From assembly GCA_934339365.1 (NCBI GenBank), contig CAKRHW010000007.1, positions 1-64,000 of the forward strand: 64,000 nucleotides of DNA, written 5' to 3'. Position 1 is the stretch's first letter. Each line of letters starts with the position of its first letter. Of this stretch, positions 38,707-49,396 are shown piece after piece. A program made the translations under genes and the position numbers. Below the pieces are notes generated by a model. It did no database searches, had not been told where the DNA came from, and saw nothing but the letters and a program-made list of their open reading frames with translations. Source of the DNA: an uncultured Lachnospiraceae bacterium (GTDB lineage Bacteria; Bacillota; Clostridia; Lachnospirales; Lachnospiraceae).

Positions 38707-40220
38707 TCTTCATCCTCCTTTCGTACGCACTGATATGGATTTACCACAATAGAGGTTGCATCTGATAATTCTCTTAGAAAACCTGTCTCTTTTAAAAATC
38801 CCTGAAGTGCAATTTCATTATCAATAAAAATACTAGTTAATGATTCATCAAACTCTTGTTCCTCTTCTAAGGATCTTCTATATTCATTTGGACCTATCAC
38901 GATTCCATAATGCTCATATAATTTATTTAAAAACATATGTAATGTTATTTTCTCTTCAGGCGGAATTAATGCTAAAACAAGAAAACGAATAATATCTTCT
39001 GACAAACTAAATCTTTCGAATGGACCCTTGCTAGGAATAATGCATTGCATCTCTTTTCCTTTTGCTTTGAATATATTTAGAGAATTTTTTTTCGCATCAG
39101 TAATATCTTTCATCAGTTTTTCTTCCGTTATATGTAATTCTTTTGCTTTTTTATTTATGGCAATCATAAAATCAGATTCTAAATTTTTATAAGCTGTTGC
39201 TGCTATTTTTTTTACAGAATCTTTGGATTTTCCCCTCATATCAATAATCCATGCCTTCTTTTTTATTCCTAAATAATTAGCAATTCCACAAGTCATCATT
39301 CTCATAATCTGGTACATAACACCTTTTGCTAAAATTTCTATTTTTTCTATTGGCTGAAGATTGTTTGATAAAAAACTAATAAGTTCTTCAATACTATGTT
39401 CTTCACAATCCTTATAAGCATTTGCAGGAATAAATGACAATTTCATTTCCTGATGCATCTCCTCTGGCTCTGCTTCCATTGCCTCTTCCCATGATTCCTG
39501 TATAAATCTTGCCATATAGGAAATTTTTTCACATTGCTCTCCCACTAAATTATTTAGCAAATATTCTAATTTTTTCTTTTGCTCATTATGACCTTCTAAC
39601 CCTTGTAAGATATGCAAATAATACACTTCTCCACCACGTGCTAACATATTTCTTTTCGTAAATTCAAATTGGGTGTCAACAGAAATTGGATTATCTTCCC
39701 AATTTACTCCACTTTTTCTTTGTTTCTGACTCGGATCGCAACCACAACAAATGAATTCCGGACAAATAGGTAACAATGCCTGTGCACCCCAAAAACGATT
39801 TTTTATAACTACTGCATAACCATGAAATAAGTCTTGAATACTTTCTAGACATTCTTTCTTTTTTTCTTCATCCATTTCCATCTTGGCTGTTAAAATATTT
39901 AAAAGTTTCTGATACGCCTTTTCATCCTCTTTAATCGTTCCTTTTTTTCGTGCTTTATCATAAAACACAAATCTTCTTAATGCCATTCTTGGTTCTACAT
40001 AATAACTAAACTCTTTTTCTATCAACGTATCATGAAACTTCATTTTTCCTTGAACAAAATCTGGATTTTTAGCAGATACAAAAACCAATAAAAATTCTAT
40101 TAAATACTCATATAACGTCTGATCAGCCTTAAATCGATTTCCTAAAATAACTGTAGAGATAATTCCTCTGTTTTTTTTATCTTCATAATCTGTTTCCTTC
40201 CCACATGGAAATACTTTCAT
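38703..40220 (-). CDS. dptG: DptG-like phosphorothioation-dependent restriction protein
   Basis: A 505-residue protein. A cysteine-rich segment near residue 170 (CPEFICCGCDPSQ) suggests metal binding. No nuclease or ATPase motif is visible. Assignment rests on size, position between DptF- and DptH-like genes, and resemblance to the DptG family. I chose the ATG preceded by GAGGAGAAAAAT; an upstream in-frame ATG would overlap dptF. It shares a 4-base stop-start overlap with dptH, implying coupled translation. Confidence 0.75.
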   Translation of the reverse strand: MKVFPCGKETDYEDKKNRGIISTVILGNRFKADQTLYEYLIEFLLVFVSAKNPDFVQGKMKFHDTLIEKEFSYYVEPRMALRRFVFYDKARKKGTIKEDEKAYQKLLNILTAKMEMDEEKKKECLESIQDLFHGYAVVIKNRFWGAQALLPICPEFICCGCDPSQKQRKSGVNWEDNPISVDTQFEFTKRNMLARGGEVYYLHILQGLEGHNEQKKKLEYLLNNLVGEQCEKISYMARFIQESWEEAMEAEPEEMHQEMKLSFIPANAYKDCEEHSIEELISFLSNNLQPIEKIEILAKGVMYQIMRMMTCGIANYLGIKKKAWIIDMRGKSKDSVKKIAATAYKNLESDFMIAINKKAKELHITEEKLMKDITDAKKNSLNIFKAKGKEMQCIIPSKGPFERFSLSEDIIRFLVLALIPPEEKITLHMFLNKLYEHYGIVIGPNEYRRSLEEEQEFDESLTSIFIDNEIALQGFLKETGFLRELSDATSIVVNPYQCVRKEDEE

Positions 40221-40233
40221 ATTTTTCTCCTCG

Positions 40234-41919
40234 CTATACTTCTCTAATTTTATTATCTTCTGTCCATTCAAGCTCCACAAGGTCGAGACTTTTATTTTTT
40301 AAAATGACCATTTCAAAGTTATCTTCTTTTTCTAATAAATCTGCCAGTTCTGCCTTCAGACTTTCTATCCCATGTGAAAGCTGTGGATCCACATTTGTTG
40401 ATATTATTCCATCTTTAATTTCTTCAAAATAATTCAATAATGGTAATGTTATTTCACTCTTTAACTCATTCCTACCTATGCCTAATTTTAGTATGTATTT
40501 TTTATTTTTATCAAAAAACAAACCATCTTCTGTTTCTTGTAACTTAATTTTAATTTCCCGTTCCATTAATATTCCAATCACAAGTTGTACATTTTGTGTT
40601 ATACCTGAATTTCTACTAAGTGTTATTGGTATTATTCCCTGTTCATTGATTATTCCTGTATAAATCATTGACAATGCACTACATATTAATTTATTATCAT
40701 TCCTAGAAGGCTTTTTTTCTCCATTTCTCAAAGCCAAAAAATCTCTAAATTTTTTAGAAAATATATCTTCATATGCGTATTGAATATTCTGTTCACTTGT
40801 CTCAATATTCATAAAAAAATATATTCTTCTTAAAAACTCATTCCATCCATCTACACCTTCATTTTTCTTTTCTGTTTCTTGAATAATAGAGACTACTTCT
40901 TTTCCAAATAATTGCTGATATTCTTTACTAACTAGCAGATTCTCATCAAAACGCATTCTTTTTTGATCATATCCCCAATCTTGTGCCTCCCTAATTGCTA
41001 AAATATTACATGCATTTAAATCTTTTTTTGTACCTAAATATCCAAAAAATAGATTGCTAAATAAAAATATATCTTTTCGTACATCTTTAACATCATTACA
41101 TTCTCTTCCACCTGTAATCATGTAGGCTAATTGTTCTGTCATACTTCTAATTGTTAATCTTTTTCCATAGCTTGTAATCCATATAAAATGCATATTTAAA
41201 AATTCATTGACTTGTTTTTTATTTTGTAATATCAGGTTTCGATTTCTGAGAATATGACAGTATCCTTTTTTTGTACATTCCTCACACTTCATCCAAAGTT
41301 TTTCCTGAAGCATTTTTTCTAAAAACTCTACTGCAAAAAAAGTATTATCTAATCTTGCAACATTAATAACAGATAAATCATATCCCATGATATTAGAAAT
41401 TTTTCCAGTATTATGATCCATTAAATTAATCAGTTCAATTTTAGCTTCTTCACTCTTTTTTGAGTTTTGAAATAATTCTCCAAATGTATTTATCAATGGT
41501 CCGGTATTTGCAACCATAAATACATAATTTCCCTTTTTCGTAATGTCTATTGCTTCTTTTAAAACGTTCTTCTTCTGTTCGTCTGTAATTTCACTAAAGT
41601 CTTTGATACATCTGCATTGTTTCCCTGATGGTAAATAATAATCATGGATTTTTTCCTGTGGCTGAAAATCAACCCCTGCTTCCCTCAAAGTTTGATACAT
41701 TACACTTGTCTTTCCATCTCCTGCATGTCCCGTTAAAATAATTATATGTGATGGATTTTTTTCGATTGATTCTAAAATAAAAGTACTTAGTCCTGTATTT
41801 ACCATAATTTCTTTAAAAAAAGGATTTTTTACATTTTCTTCCCCATATGCATTTTGATTTTTTGCGTGATAATTATGTAAAGAATTTAAGTATTTTATAT
41901 ATTCCTGATTATTCATCAT
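40234..41919 (-). CDS. dptF: DptF-like P-loop restriction protein
   Basis: A 561-residue protein with Walker A ILTGHAGDGKTSVMY near residue 60 and a small cysteine motif (CEECTKKGYC, near 215). This is the layout of DptF, the ATPase partner in phosphorothioation-dependent restriction. ATG start after GGGAGGAGAAG. It lies between the cysteine desulfurase gene and dptG and begins the AT-richer half of the operon. Confidence 0.82.
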   Translation of the reverse strand: MMNNQEYIKYLNSLHNYHAKNQNAYGEENVKNPFFKEIMVNTGLSTFILESIEKNPSHIIILTGHAGDGKTSVMYQTLREAGVDFQPQEKIHDYYLPSGKQCRCIKDFSEITDEQKKNVLKEAIDITKKGNYVFMVANTGPLINTFGELFQNSKKSEEAKIELINLMDHNTGKISNIMGYDLSVINVARLDNTFFAVEFLEKMLQEKLWMKCEECTKKGYCHILRNRNLILQNKKQVNEFLNMHFIWITSYGKRLTIRSMTEQLAYMITGGRECNDVKDVRKDIFLFSNLFFGYLGTKKDLNACNILAIREAQDWGYDQKRMRFDENLLVSKEYQQLFGKEVVSIIQETEKKNEGVDGWNEFLRRIYFFMNIETSEQNIQYAYEDIFSKKFRDFLALRNGEKKPSRNDNKLICSALSMIYTGIINEQGIIPITLSRNSGITQNVQLVIGILMEREIKIKLQETEDGLFFDKNKKYILKLGIGRNELKSEITLPLLNYFEEIKDGIISTNVDPQLSHGIESLKAELADLLEKEDNFEMVILKNKSLDLVELEWTEDNKIREV

Positions 41920-41962
41920 CTTCTCCTCCCTGTTTCTCAGCTTTCCTTTATCCCTTCTCCTC

Positions 41963-43114
41963 TCACGCTTCTTCTGCCAGTTCTTCCACTGCCTCTGCTA
42001 ATTGTTCGATATCCTCTGTCGTATTAAACTGTCCCAGTCCCACTCGAACAGTTCCTAAATATTTTTCATCATGCAGATATTTGTGGATAAACGGTGCACA
42101 GTGATAGCCGGTACGTACTGCAATATCAAAATCTTTGTCTAGAATGGTTCCAACTTCATTTGCCTGATATCCTGCAATATTAAAGGATACAACACCGATA
42201 TGTTTCGTTTCGTATTCTGGTGGCAGATATAGCTCAACTCCTGATATTTTCTGCAGTCTTTGAATGAGTTTCTGTGATAATTGTTTTTCTTTTTGATATA
42301 TTTTTTCCTGGTCTAAAACCTGTAAAGCCTGATGCAGCCCGGCAATTGCCACGATATTTTTGCTGGCTGCTTCATAACGATTCGGGGATGACTCCGGCAT
42401 CTCTAGATTGAGCGAATCGCTTCCGGTTCCTCCTGCAAGTACTGGCTGCAGTCGAATGGTTGTGCGGTCTATAAATCCTGCAATTCCAAATGGGCCATAC
42501 AAGGTTTTATGTCCTGCAAATGCAATAAAATCTGCCTGAATTTCCTGCATTGACAGGGGCAGAAGTCCAAACGACTGCGATGCATCTAGCACTGTAACTG
42601 CCTGATATTCTTTTGCCACATGAAAGATTTCTCTTACCGGAAGCTGATATCCTGTTACATTACTTACGTGTGTACAACAAACACATTTCGGCGGATGTTG
42701 TACAAACAGATCCTTCATTTTTTCTAAATCTATTTCTGTCTTTTCTGGTTTTAATGGAAGTTCTCTAAGAATGATATTTTTCTGTTTTTGAATCTGATAC
42801 AAGTTTCTTGCCACTGCGTTATGCTCAAATGGAGACAGGTACACAATATCATTTTCTTTCCAGGTAATTCCGTATAAAATGATATGGAGGGCAAGTGTTG
42901 CCGAACTTGTAAGCACCGCCTTTTCATAGCCGTTGCTTTTTACAAGCTCTAACAACTTTTTTCTTGTTTCTTCAATGATATTTTCTGCCTGTAAGGCACT
43001 CTGATAAGATCCCCTTCCGGCATTTACTCCAATATTCCGGTTCGCCCAATCTATCTTTTCATAGACGGATTCCGGCTTTGGAAAAGTTGTTGCCGCATTA
43101 TCTAGATAAATCAT
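41963..43114 (-). CDS. sspA: Cysteine desulfurase of the phosphorothioation operon (SspA/DndA-like)
   Basis: A 383-residue class V aminotransferase-fold PLP enzyme that would take sulfur from cysteine. The PLP lysine is in FAGHKTLYGPFG (near residue 195) and the sulfur-accepting cysteine in RTGYHCAPFIHKYL (near 350). It belongs to the IscS/SufS-like cysteine desulfurase families used by DndA and SspA. Start overlaps the upstream sspC stop by 4 bases (ATGA), so its production is tied to the modification genes. Housekeeping desulfurases sit elsewhere in most genomes, but none is in this window. Confidence 0.88.
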   Translation of the reverse strand: MIYLDNAATTFPKPESVYEKIDWANRNIGVNAGRGSYQSALQAENIIEETRKKLLELVKSNGYEKAVLTSSATLALHIILYGITWKENDIVYLSPFEHNAVARNLYQIQKQKNIILRELPLKPEKTEIDLEKMKDLFVQHPPKCVCCTHVSNVTGYQLPVREIFHVAKEYQAVTVLDASQSFGLLPLSMQEIQADFIAFAGHKTLYGPFGIAGFIDRTTIRLQPVLAGGTGSDSLNLEMPESSPNRYEAASKNIVAIAGLHQALQVLDQEKIYQKEKQLSQKLIQRLQKISGVELYLPPEYETKHIGVVSFNIAGYQANEVGTILDKDFDIAVRTGYHCAPFIHKYLHDEKYLGTVRVGLGQFNTTEDIEQLAEAVEELAEEA

Positions 43115-46100
43115 GATTCACCGCCCCCTTGTTTTTTTAATATTTTCTCTAATATAGTCATCAGAGATAATACTTTTTCGCTATCATCAACAGCATCTCC
43201 GAATTCATCCATAACTGTTTCTAACGCATTTTCCATGAAACTGTTTCCTGCTTCTTCTTTTGGAATATAACGTGATATCAGTTCTCCATTTTGTCCTGTA
43301 AACGCAATGTGCCGCATTCCATCTGCTTCGGTTTCTTCCTGATGATAAGCGAAACTGTCTCTGTTTTTTTCGGTTTCTTTTGCATCTTCTTCTAAGAAAT
43401 CAGCATTTTTTTCACTGTTTTTCTTAGATGCTTCTGTTACTGTTTCTACCTTTTTGACTGCCTGTTCTAAGGAAAATAAGAATCTGTCATAAGAATCATC
43501 GTTCCAGTTTTCAACATACAGTCCTAACATAATTTTAGAAAGTGATTCAATCATATTCTTCGGATCATACGAATCAAGTTCTTCTAAGTACTGCAGCATT
43601 GCATTAATTTTTGCGTCGTATACCGTCTGCAATGCATATCTGCTCTGTGCTTCTAACCAGCCTTTCAGAACACTTTTTAAATGTTCCTTTTTATCTCCAT
43701 GAAATATTTTTATCGTTTCCTGTATTGTTTTTGAAAAGACGCAATCCATGAATTCATCCATACATGTCTTTACCTGTTTTATTTTTTCTGTTAATTCCGT
43801 AACAGATTCTGCTTCAAATATCTTTGGTATTTTTTCAAACAATACTTCTCTGGCATTTATTTCCTGCGGTCTTAAAACTTTTTGAAATCTGGTAAGGTTC
43901 TTTTTCTGAACTTGTTTTAAATGAAACTGTTTTATGGATTTATCTGAAAAAGTCGCAGTATACTGTGGGAGAGCACGATACCAGTTCTGCATGGCTTTTA
44001 CCAGATATGTGAATCGCTCTCCTTTTTTTAATGTTGATACAGACCCTTCAAATAATTCTTCTAATTGTTCTAGATACATCCTTTTTTCCCCTGCTACTGT
44101 TTCGATAAAAAGAAAATATCTCTCTGGTGTTTCATTAATCCGTTCTAATGTATCCGCTGTAATGGTATTTTCCACCTGATCTAAATAGATAACCGGTGTC
44201 TCTTCTAATCTTGCTAATTCATCGGCTAAGTAAATTGGCATACTTCCCTTTCGAACACCAAATCCTTTTCCCTGCAATTGTTCATATAAAACCTGAAAAC
44301 TCTGTTTTTTTCCAATGCATTGATTCATAAATTCCCGAATCAAACGGTAAATCTCATAGATTCCACTTTCCTGACCATTCATCGTTGCTGCAACTTTTGA
44401 ATACTCCTTTTGTACGACACCTGTATGGAATAATGTTGCACGAAAAATAGTAGCTTCTGCACTTGTTCCATCATAATATTTAGAACAGTCTTTGCCTTCT
44501 AATAATTCTTCGACAATCTTTTTTCTTGCTTTTTTTCCCTGTGAGGTAATCTCATTTTTATTAATAATCTCGTTATTAATCTTTGGTGCATATGGATAGT
44601 AGGAAAAACAAATGTTACTAAGACTCCGGTTAAATTCCTGATTCGATTCAAAACATCTGCATCCGTATCGCTTCTCATCTTTTAAATAAAGCAAAACTTT
44701 CTTTTGTCTGTCTATCTGAATCAGTTCTGTAATCCATTCATTTATTTCGTATAATATCTCGTCTTCGTAAATCATTAATTCCTGAATCAGGACCTGATTT
44801 TTCTCTGTAAATTCTTCATCTTTCATCAGCATTCTTACCGCTAAAAGGCGCTGCACCGCTTCCTTTCCCTGAAAAGGACTTTCAGGGAAAATCAAAAGAA
44901 TTCTTTCATCAGAAAATTGTTCTAATTTTTCTAACCAGACAGATGGATCATCTTCTTTTCCTGTATTTGTTAAAACGATAATCTTTCCATCTGAAAATGT
45001 CTCTTCAAACAATGTTGATGTTTCCTGAATCTTTAAAACATCTTCTTTTTTCAAAAAGCAGTATTCAAAATATCTTGTCATACAATACATCTGATTATAC
45101 ATTTTCGGTAAAATATAAGGATGATCCATCAATTTTGCAAGTTGACTCTCAACAGACAGATTCTTAAACTTTTCTTTCCGGATTTCCTCAATTTTCCCAT
45201 CAATATCAATGCCGATATTATTTTTAAATAAATACGTATCTGTCTTTTTTTTGTAACTTAAAAGTCTCATTTCTTCTAGTAATCCCATGGCATGTTCCGT
45301 TCTCTCCTTCGATAAACCTGCTGCCACCCAGATTGCTGTCTTTTGTGCCGGAAGCTCTTCTTCTCTGTGCACCATCCGAATTAAAGAAAGTGTCTTAATC
45401 ATTGCTGACGCATCTGCTAATTCATCTTTCTCTTCTACTAACTGTTGTAATCTCTGCAATGCATAATCTGCCTTCAGCCACTCCTGGTGAAATAATTCAT
45501 TTCCAATATCTTCCCTGAAAATATTTTCAAAATAATCATAGATTTTATCTGCACCTACAAATCCTGTTTCTGCTTTTTCTGACTGAATTACATTTTTCAG
45601 ACTTCCTGCTTCGTCTCCTGATAAAAATGTAAAAACTGTTCGTTCATTTTGACCTACCCGTTCACTGATATTTAATAGAATTGCTGCTGCAACTGGAGTC
45701 AGTGGAAAACATTCTTGTGCCACGACATGCTCAAAATCTTTTTCACTCGAAAACTGACTGTCAAACATTGGAAATTCATAAGACTGTTTCCAGATTTGTT
45801 TTGCTAACTGGTGAAATTCTTCATGTTCTTTGAAAAAGTTCTCGTAAGCTTTTTTCTTTTTTGGAATTGCTCTTCCAATTAATTCATAACTATTTTGAGA
45901 AGAAACAACAAATTCAACCTCTGTCAGTCTCCCTTCCACTCCGCGGAATGCATCCTGAATACTTTTGTCTAGTTTATTTCCATAATTTTTAATACTCTTA
46001 TGTGCTACCAGCGTAAGAAAAATCGGTTCTTCTGCCTTACTTTTATTACATAATTCGCACATATTCTGAAGAGTATTCATATCTGCTGCAAACCCTTCTT

Positions 46101-46782
46101 TTTTATGTCCTTCGATATATTTACTAAACTCATCAAATACCAGAAACATTCCCTGATATCCTTTTTGAACCAGGGCATGATTCACCTCCTGATACAAACG
46201 GATGACATCCATCTGTACCATAGGCGAAAAAACACTTCCTGCCGTTAACTGAGGATACAATGCAATAAAATGTTTTAATGCACGTTCATCATAACGATTT
46301 AAACGCTTTACAATCCGCTCTGCTGACAGCTTGTCCTCCATTAACAGTGCATCAAAATTGTCATACACCTGTGGATATTTTTGTTTCCAGTTCTCAATCG
46401 TCCGAATGGCCTCTGAATAATAGGTATCCGGAATCAGATCATGCAGCTGAAACCGTTTTAGTGTCTGCCTTAAGCTATATAAAAATGCTCCAGACAAATC
46501 TCCCATACCTGCATTAATGACAACCGGAAGAAATCGAATTTCATTTAATAAATTTAATAAAAGATGTGATTTTCCTTTTCCATATGGTCCAACCAGAATG
46601 GTTGCATGATTTTGATTCTTCTCAATGCTGTCTAAATAGAACTTTTCAATTCTCTGCGTCGACGTTGTAGATATATATGATTCAATTTTTGCCTTATTTC
46701 CTAAATCTAATTCTAAATTAATGGACTTCTGAAAATGATGATTAAATCCTATCATGTCCTTTAATGTGCTTTTATTCTCCAT
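43111..46782 (-). CDS. sspC: SspC-like P-loop ATPase of DNA phosphorothioation
   Basis: A protein of about 1223 residues. Walker A VGPYGKGKSHLL lies near residue 65 and Walker B MFLVFDEFSKYIEGH near 215. The C-terminal 120 residues are acidic and lysine-rich. In known Ssp systems an ATPase sits between the DUF4007 nickase SspB and the PP-loop protein SspD; the same three genes occur together here. I chose the ATG preceded by GGAG, overlapping sspB by 11 bases; an in-frame ATG 12 bases further upstream is also possible. Confidence 0.82.
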   Translation of the reverse strand: MENKSTLKDMIGFNHHFQKSINLELDLGNKAKIESYISTTSTQRIEKFYLDSIEKNQNHATILVGPYGKGKSHLLLNLLNEIRFLPVVINAGMGDLSGAFLYSLRQTLKRFQLHDLIPDTYYSEAIRTIENWKQKYPQVYDNFDALLMEDKLSAERIVKRLNRYDERALKHFIALYPQLTAGSVFSPMVQMDVIRLYQEVNHALVQKGYQGMFLVFDEFSKYIEGHKKEGFAADMNTLQNMCELCNKSKAEEPIFLTLVAHKSIKNYGNKLDKSIQDAFRGVEGRLTEVEFVVSSQNSYELIGRAIPKKKKAYENFFKEHEEFHQLAKQIWKQSYEFPMFDSQFSSEKDFEHVVAQECFPLTPVAAAILLNISERVGQNERTVFTFLSGDEAGSLKNVIQSEKAETGFVGADKIYDYFENIFREDIGNELFHQEWLKADYALQRLQQLVEEKDELADASAMIKTLSLIRMVHREEELPAQKTAIWVAAGLSKERTEHAMGLLEEMRLLSYKKKTDTYLFKNNIGIDIDGKIEEIRKEKFKNLSVESQLAKLMDHPYILPKMYNQMYCMTRYFEYCFLKKEDVLKIQETSTLFEETFSDGKIIVLTNTGKEDDPSVWLEKLEQFSDERILLIFPESPFQGKEAVQRLLAVRMLMKDEEFTEKNQVLIQELMIYEDEILYEINEWITELIQIDRQKKVLLYLKDEKRYGCRCFESNQEFNRSLSNICFSYYPYAPKINNEIINKNEITSQGKKARKKIVEELLEGKDCSKYYDGTSAEATIFRATLFHTGVVQKEYSKVAATMNGQESGIYEIYRLIREFMNQCIGKKQSFQVLYEQLQGKGFGVRKGSMPIYLADELARLEETPVIYLDQVENTITADTLERINETPERYFLFIETVAGEKRMYLEQLEELFEGSVSTLKKGERFTYLVKAMQNWYRALPQYTATFSDKSIKQFHLKQVQKKNLTRFQKVLRPQEINAREVLFEKIPKIFEAESVTELTEKIKQVKTCMDEFMDCVFSKTIQETIKIFHGDKKEHLKSVLKGWLEAQSRYALQTVYDAKINAMLQYLEELDSYDPKNMIESLSKIMLGLYVENWNDDSYDRFLFSLEQAVKKVETVTEASKKNSEKNADFLEEDAKETEKNRDSFAYHQEETEADGMRHIAFTGQNGELISRYIPKEEAGNSFMENALETVMDEFGDAVDDSEKVLSLMTILEKILKKQGGGES

Positions 46783-47647
46783 CGTTTTCTCCATAGTATC
46801 TCTCTCGTATCTTTCTGCTGCTAATTCTGGATTTTGGATATACCATATCAAGCCCTGCTGTCCTGTTGACCGTAATCTCTCCCCTGTCTTCTAATTCATC
46901 CAGAAAACGGTTTAATTCTACGCGATTCAGATTCAAAATCTTTCCCGGCATCTCTTCTCCCTGTAATAATTCTTCCATCTCGATACTTCCTTCATTTAAC
47001 CGGTCAGCAAATAAATAAAATACAACTTCTCTTGGAAGATGATTCAAATCCGGAAGACTCTTTTTCATCTTCGTTCCATCTTTTTTTAACAGACCTAAGA
47101 CAGAAAAAGGGCTGTGTAATTTATCTTCTGGATTCATACGCTCCTTCTGATGACTCAAATACATGTGCAAAATGACCTGACAATCGTCTTCTATTGATTT
47201 TTCCGGAAGGTCTGCTTTTCCCGTATAGGCAGTTAAAATCCGTCTCATTTCTTTACATAACTGTTTTTTATCAAACTGTTCTAATGTAAATTGTTGAAAA
47301 AACAAGGCCAGAGAGGTTGCCATTGCCTTATTCTTTGCCAGCTCTATGTGTACCATCCAAAGGGAAAATACCTGTTCAAAATAAGGATCATGAACTAAAA
47401 TACATTCTCCTAATTCTGTCAAAAATGTTCCCTTTTTGGCAACTTCTTTCGTCAACCCTGCTGCCTTCATCCAGTAACGGATTGACTTTGCCATATTACT
47501 TCCTACCCCTAACGCATCTGCTCCATTGTATTCTTTGAAAAGTAAGGAATTATTTTTTATCGCAAACAATGCCTTCGTCAGCCATCCTTCCCGGATAAAG
47601 AAGGTCTCATGTCCTTTTAATCTGTAATCAATTTTTTCTGTCTGCAT
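46772..47647 (-). CDS. sspB: SspB-like DUF4007 protein
   Basis: A 291-residue protein with the DUF4007 hallmarks GHETFFIREGWLTKALFAI (residues 13-31) and LGVGSNMAKSIRYWMKAAGLT (about 46-66). In the known single-strand phosphorothioation system, SspB is a DUF4007 protein that nicks DNA to allow sulfur insertion. Its C-terminal part contains the winged-helix-like RVELNRFLDELEDRGEI. ATG start after GGGAGG. Overlaps sspC by a few codons and follows sspD by 15 bases. Confidence 0.88.
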   Translation of the reverse strand: MQTEKIDYRLKGHETFFIREGWLTKALFAIKNNSLLFKEYNGADALGVGSNMAKSIRYWMKAAGLTKEVAKKGTFLTELGECILVHDPYFEQVFSLWMVHIELAKNKAMATSLALFFQQFTLEQFDKKQLCKEMRRILTAYTGKADLPEKSIEDDCQVILHMYLSHQKERMNPEDKLHSPFSVLGLLKKDGTKMKKSLPDLNHLPREVVFYLFADRLNEGSIEMEELLQGEEMPGKILNLNRVELNRFLDELEDRGEITVNRTAGLDMVYPKSRISSRKIRERYYGENDGE

Positions 47648-47662
47648 GTCACAAACCTCCCT

Positions 47663-49393
47663 CTACTTATCTTGATTTCTTTTGATTGCTAATACTTTTC
47701 TGATATAACATCCGCCAATATAATGTCCGACACATTCGCTGCAGCGAACGCATTTTTCATCATCAATCCGATAATCGATCTCTTTCTTTTTATTTTGCGT
47801 AATCTTAATCGCATCTCTTTTGCAAACCGATTCACATGCTAAACATGCCATACACATCTGATATTTGGTAATCTGGCATTTAATCTTTTCTTCTGCATTT
47901 TTCAAATTCTTACAACCTGCAATATGATAATCTAAAATAGAAACCTTTAATGTATTGCTTCCGATTCTTCCTTGTAATTTCAACAATGGTCTGCCTGCAC
48001 GACTTAAAACAAATACTTCTCCTAAGCGCTTATTCCCCATATCAAAATTCAGGTAGCCAAATGGTTTAAATAATTCATAAAGCTGCTCGCTGATTGGTTT
48101 ATTCAGACTATAATTAAATGTGTTCTCTAAAAGTGCACATTCTTCGAATTCAATAATAGAATTCTTCGCATACTCCATTCCATTTCCACCTTGTCTGGCT
48201 TTCCATTTTCCGGTATCTACATAAACTTCTGCATCCTTTTTCCCGATTGATCTTGCAAAATCAATTAGTAACTGACGAAACTCCTGATATTGCTGTGGCA
48301 TATGAATCTTGGCTAAAAATTCTGACCATCCACTGTTATTCGGGCAGCACCAGCATCCGACTCTGGTATACCCTAACCGGTAAGCCTCATTAAAATCGAT
48401 TCCTGTTGCCAAAAGATAAAGCCAGACATCAAAATCCGTCCAGTCAATAATCGGAGAAACTGTCTTTTGCTTCGTAATCTTCGGGCTGTCAGATTCTCTG
48501 TCATATTTGCTTCTGCTTGCTGATTCACTTCTTCGTATTCCATAAAAAGTCAGAATATTATCTTTATTTCGAAATAAAGCTGCAATCTTTCGAGAAATTG
48601 CACCCGTCTTAAATATTGTGCAGCACCAGCGCATAACCCTACTTGGTGGTCCAATCTGTCTGCACAGTTCCTGAAAATTCTTATCCTTATTCCTAGATGA
48701 TAAAACAATGGTCTTATTGTGTTCTTTCTTGAAGCGTTTGACATATTCTTCTGTTAATGGAAATTCCAGTGTGGTGTCTCCAAAAATATGTAAAATTCCA
48801 GGTGTACTAAGTGATTTCATAACTAAATCTGATACAACAGTAGAATCCTTACCACCACTAAAAGAAACAAACATCTCATCATATTGATACTTTTGTGCCT
48901 TCTCCCGGATATAAGTTCCTGCTTCTAGAACCATATCTTCATATCTGCTACGGTTCGCCTGCACAAATAAAGCGTGAAGTTCTTTTTCCTTTTCCTTCTG
49001 AATCTCCTGACGCTTAGAAGCATTCTGTAACTGATATTCGCAACGAATCTGTTCTATCTGTTCCTGTGTCAGTTTTTTATAATGAATATTCTTTTTTTCT
49101 CCATTCACAAAATAACTTTGCGGGCCACACCAGACGGACTGATTTTCAAACAAAAACGGTTCTCCAAGAATAAACTCAATAAGTAATCTTTCTTCTGAAA
49201 AAACGGGGCGAATGTCCGTAGTCAGGTATTTTCCTTTTTTCCCACAGCATTCGCAAACCGGTTGAAAAAGTGGTACCTGACATTCTTCGCAATAAAAAAT
49301 TCTGCTTCCTTCTAATTCTGTGCGTTCACCGCATACCGGGCATATACTAGAAACTGTCTGCAGCTTGTCTTTTTTACAAATATATCGAATCAT
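47663..49393 (-). CDS. sspD: SspD-like PP-loop ATP pyrophosphatase with ferredoxin domain
   Basis: A 576-residue protein with three parts. Residues 1-60 hold zinc-ribbon cysteine pairs (CPVC, CEEC, CECC). The PAPS-reductase/PP-loop domain has SGGKDSTVVSDL near residue 180, followed by RWCC and GCWCCPN motifs that resemble DndC. The C-terminus (about 525-570) has two 4Fe-4S cysteine sets (CMACLACESVC and CVRCSECV...C). It would activate DNA phosphate with ATP and pass sulfur from the desulfurase. It is the second gene of the operon. Confidence 0.85.
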   Translation of the reverse strand: MIRYICKKDKLQTVSSICPVCGERTELEGSRIFYCEECQVPLFQPVCECCGKKGKYLTTDIRPVFSEERLLIEFILGEPFLFENQSVWCGPQSYFVNGEKKNIHYKKLTQEQIEQIRCEYQLQNASKRQEIQKEKEKELHALFVQANRSRYEDMVLEAGTYIREKAQKYQYDEMFVSFSGGKDSTVVSDLVMKSLSTPGILHIFGDTTLEFPLTEEYVKRFKKEHNKTIVLSSRNKDKNFQELCRQIGPPSRVMRWCCTIFKTGAISRKIAALFRNKDNILTFYGIRRSESASRSKYDRESDSPKITKQKTVSPIIDWTDFDVWLYLLATGIDFNEAYRLGYTRVGCWCCPNNSGWSEFLAKIHMPQQYQEFRQLLIDFARSIGKKDAEVYVDTGKWKARQGGNGMEYAKNSIIEFEECALLENTFNYSLNKPISEQLYELFKPFGYLNFDMGNKRLGEVFVLSRAGRPLLKLQGRIGSNTLKVSILDYHIAGCKNLKNAEEKIKCQITKYQMCMACLACESVCKRDAIKITQNKKKEIDYRIDDEKCVRCSECVGHYIGGCYIRKVLAIKRNQDK

Positions 49394-49396
49394 CTG

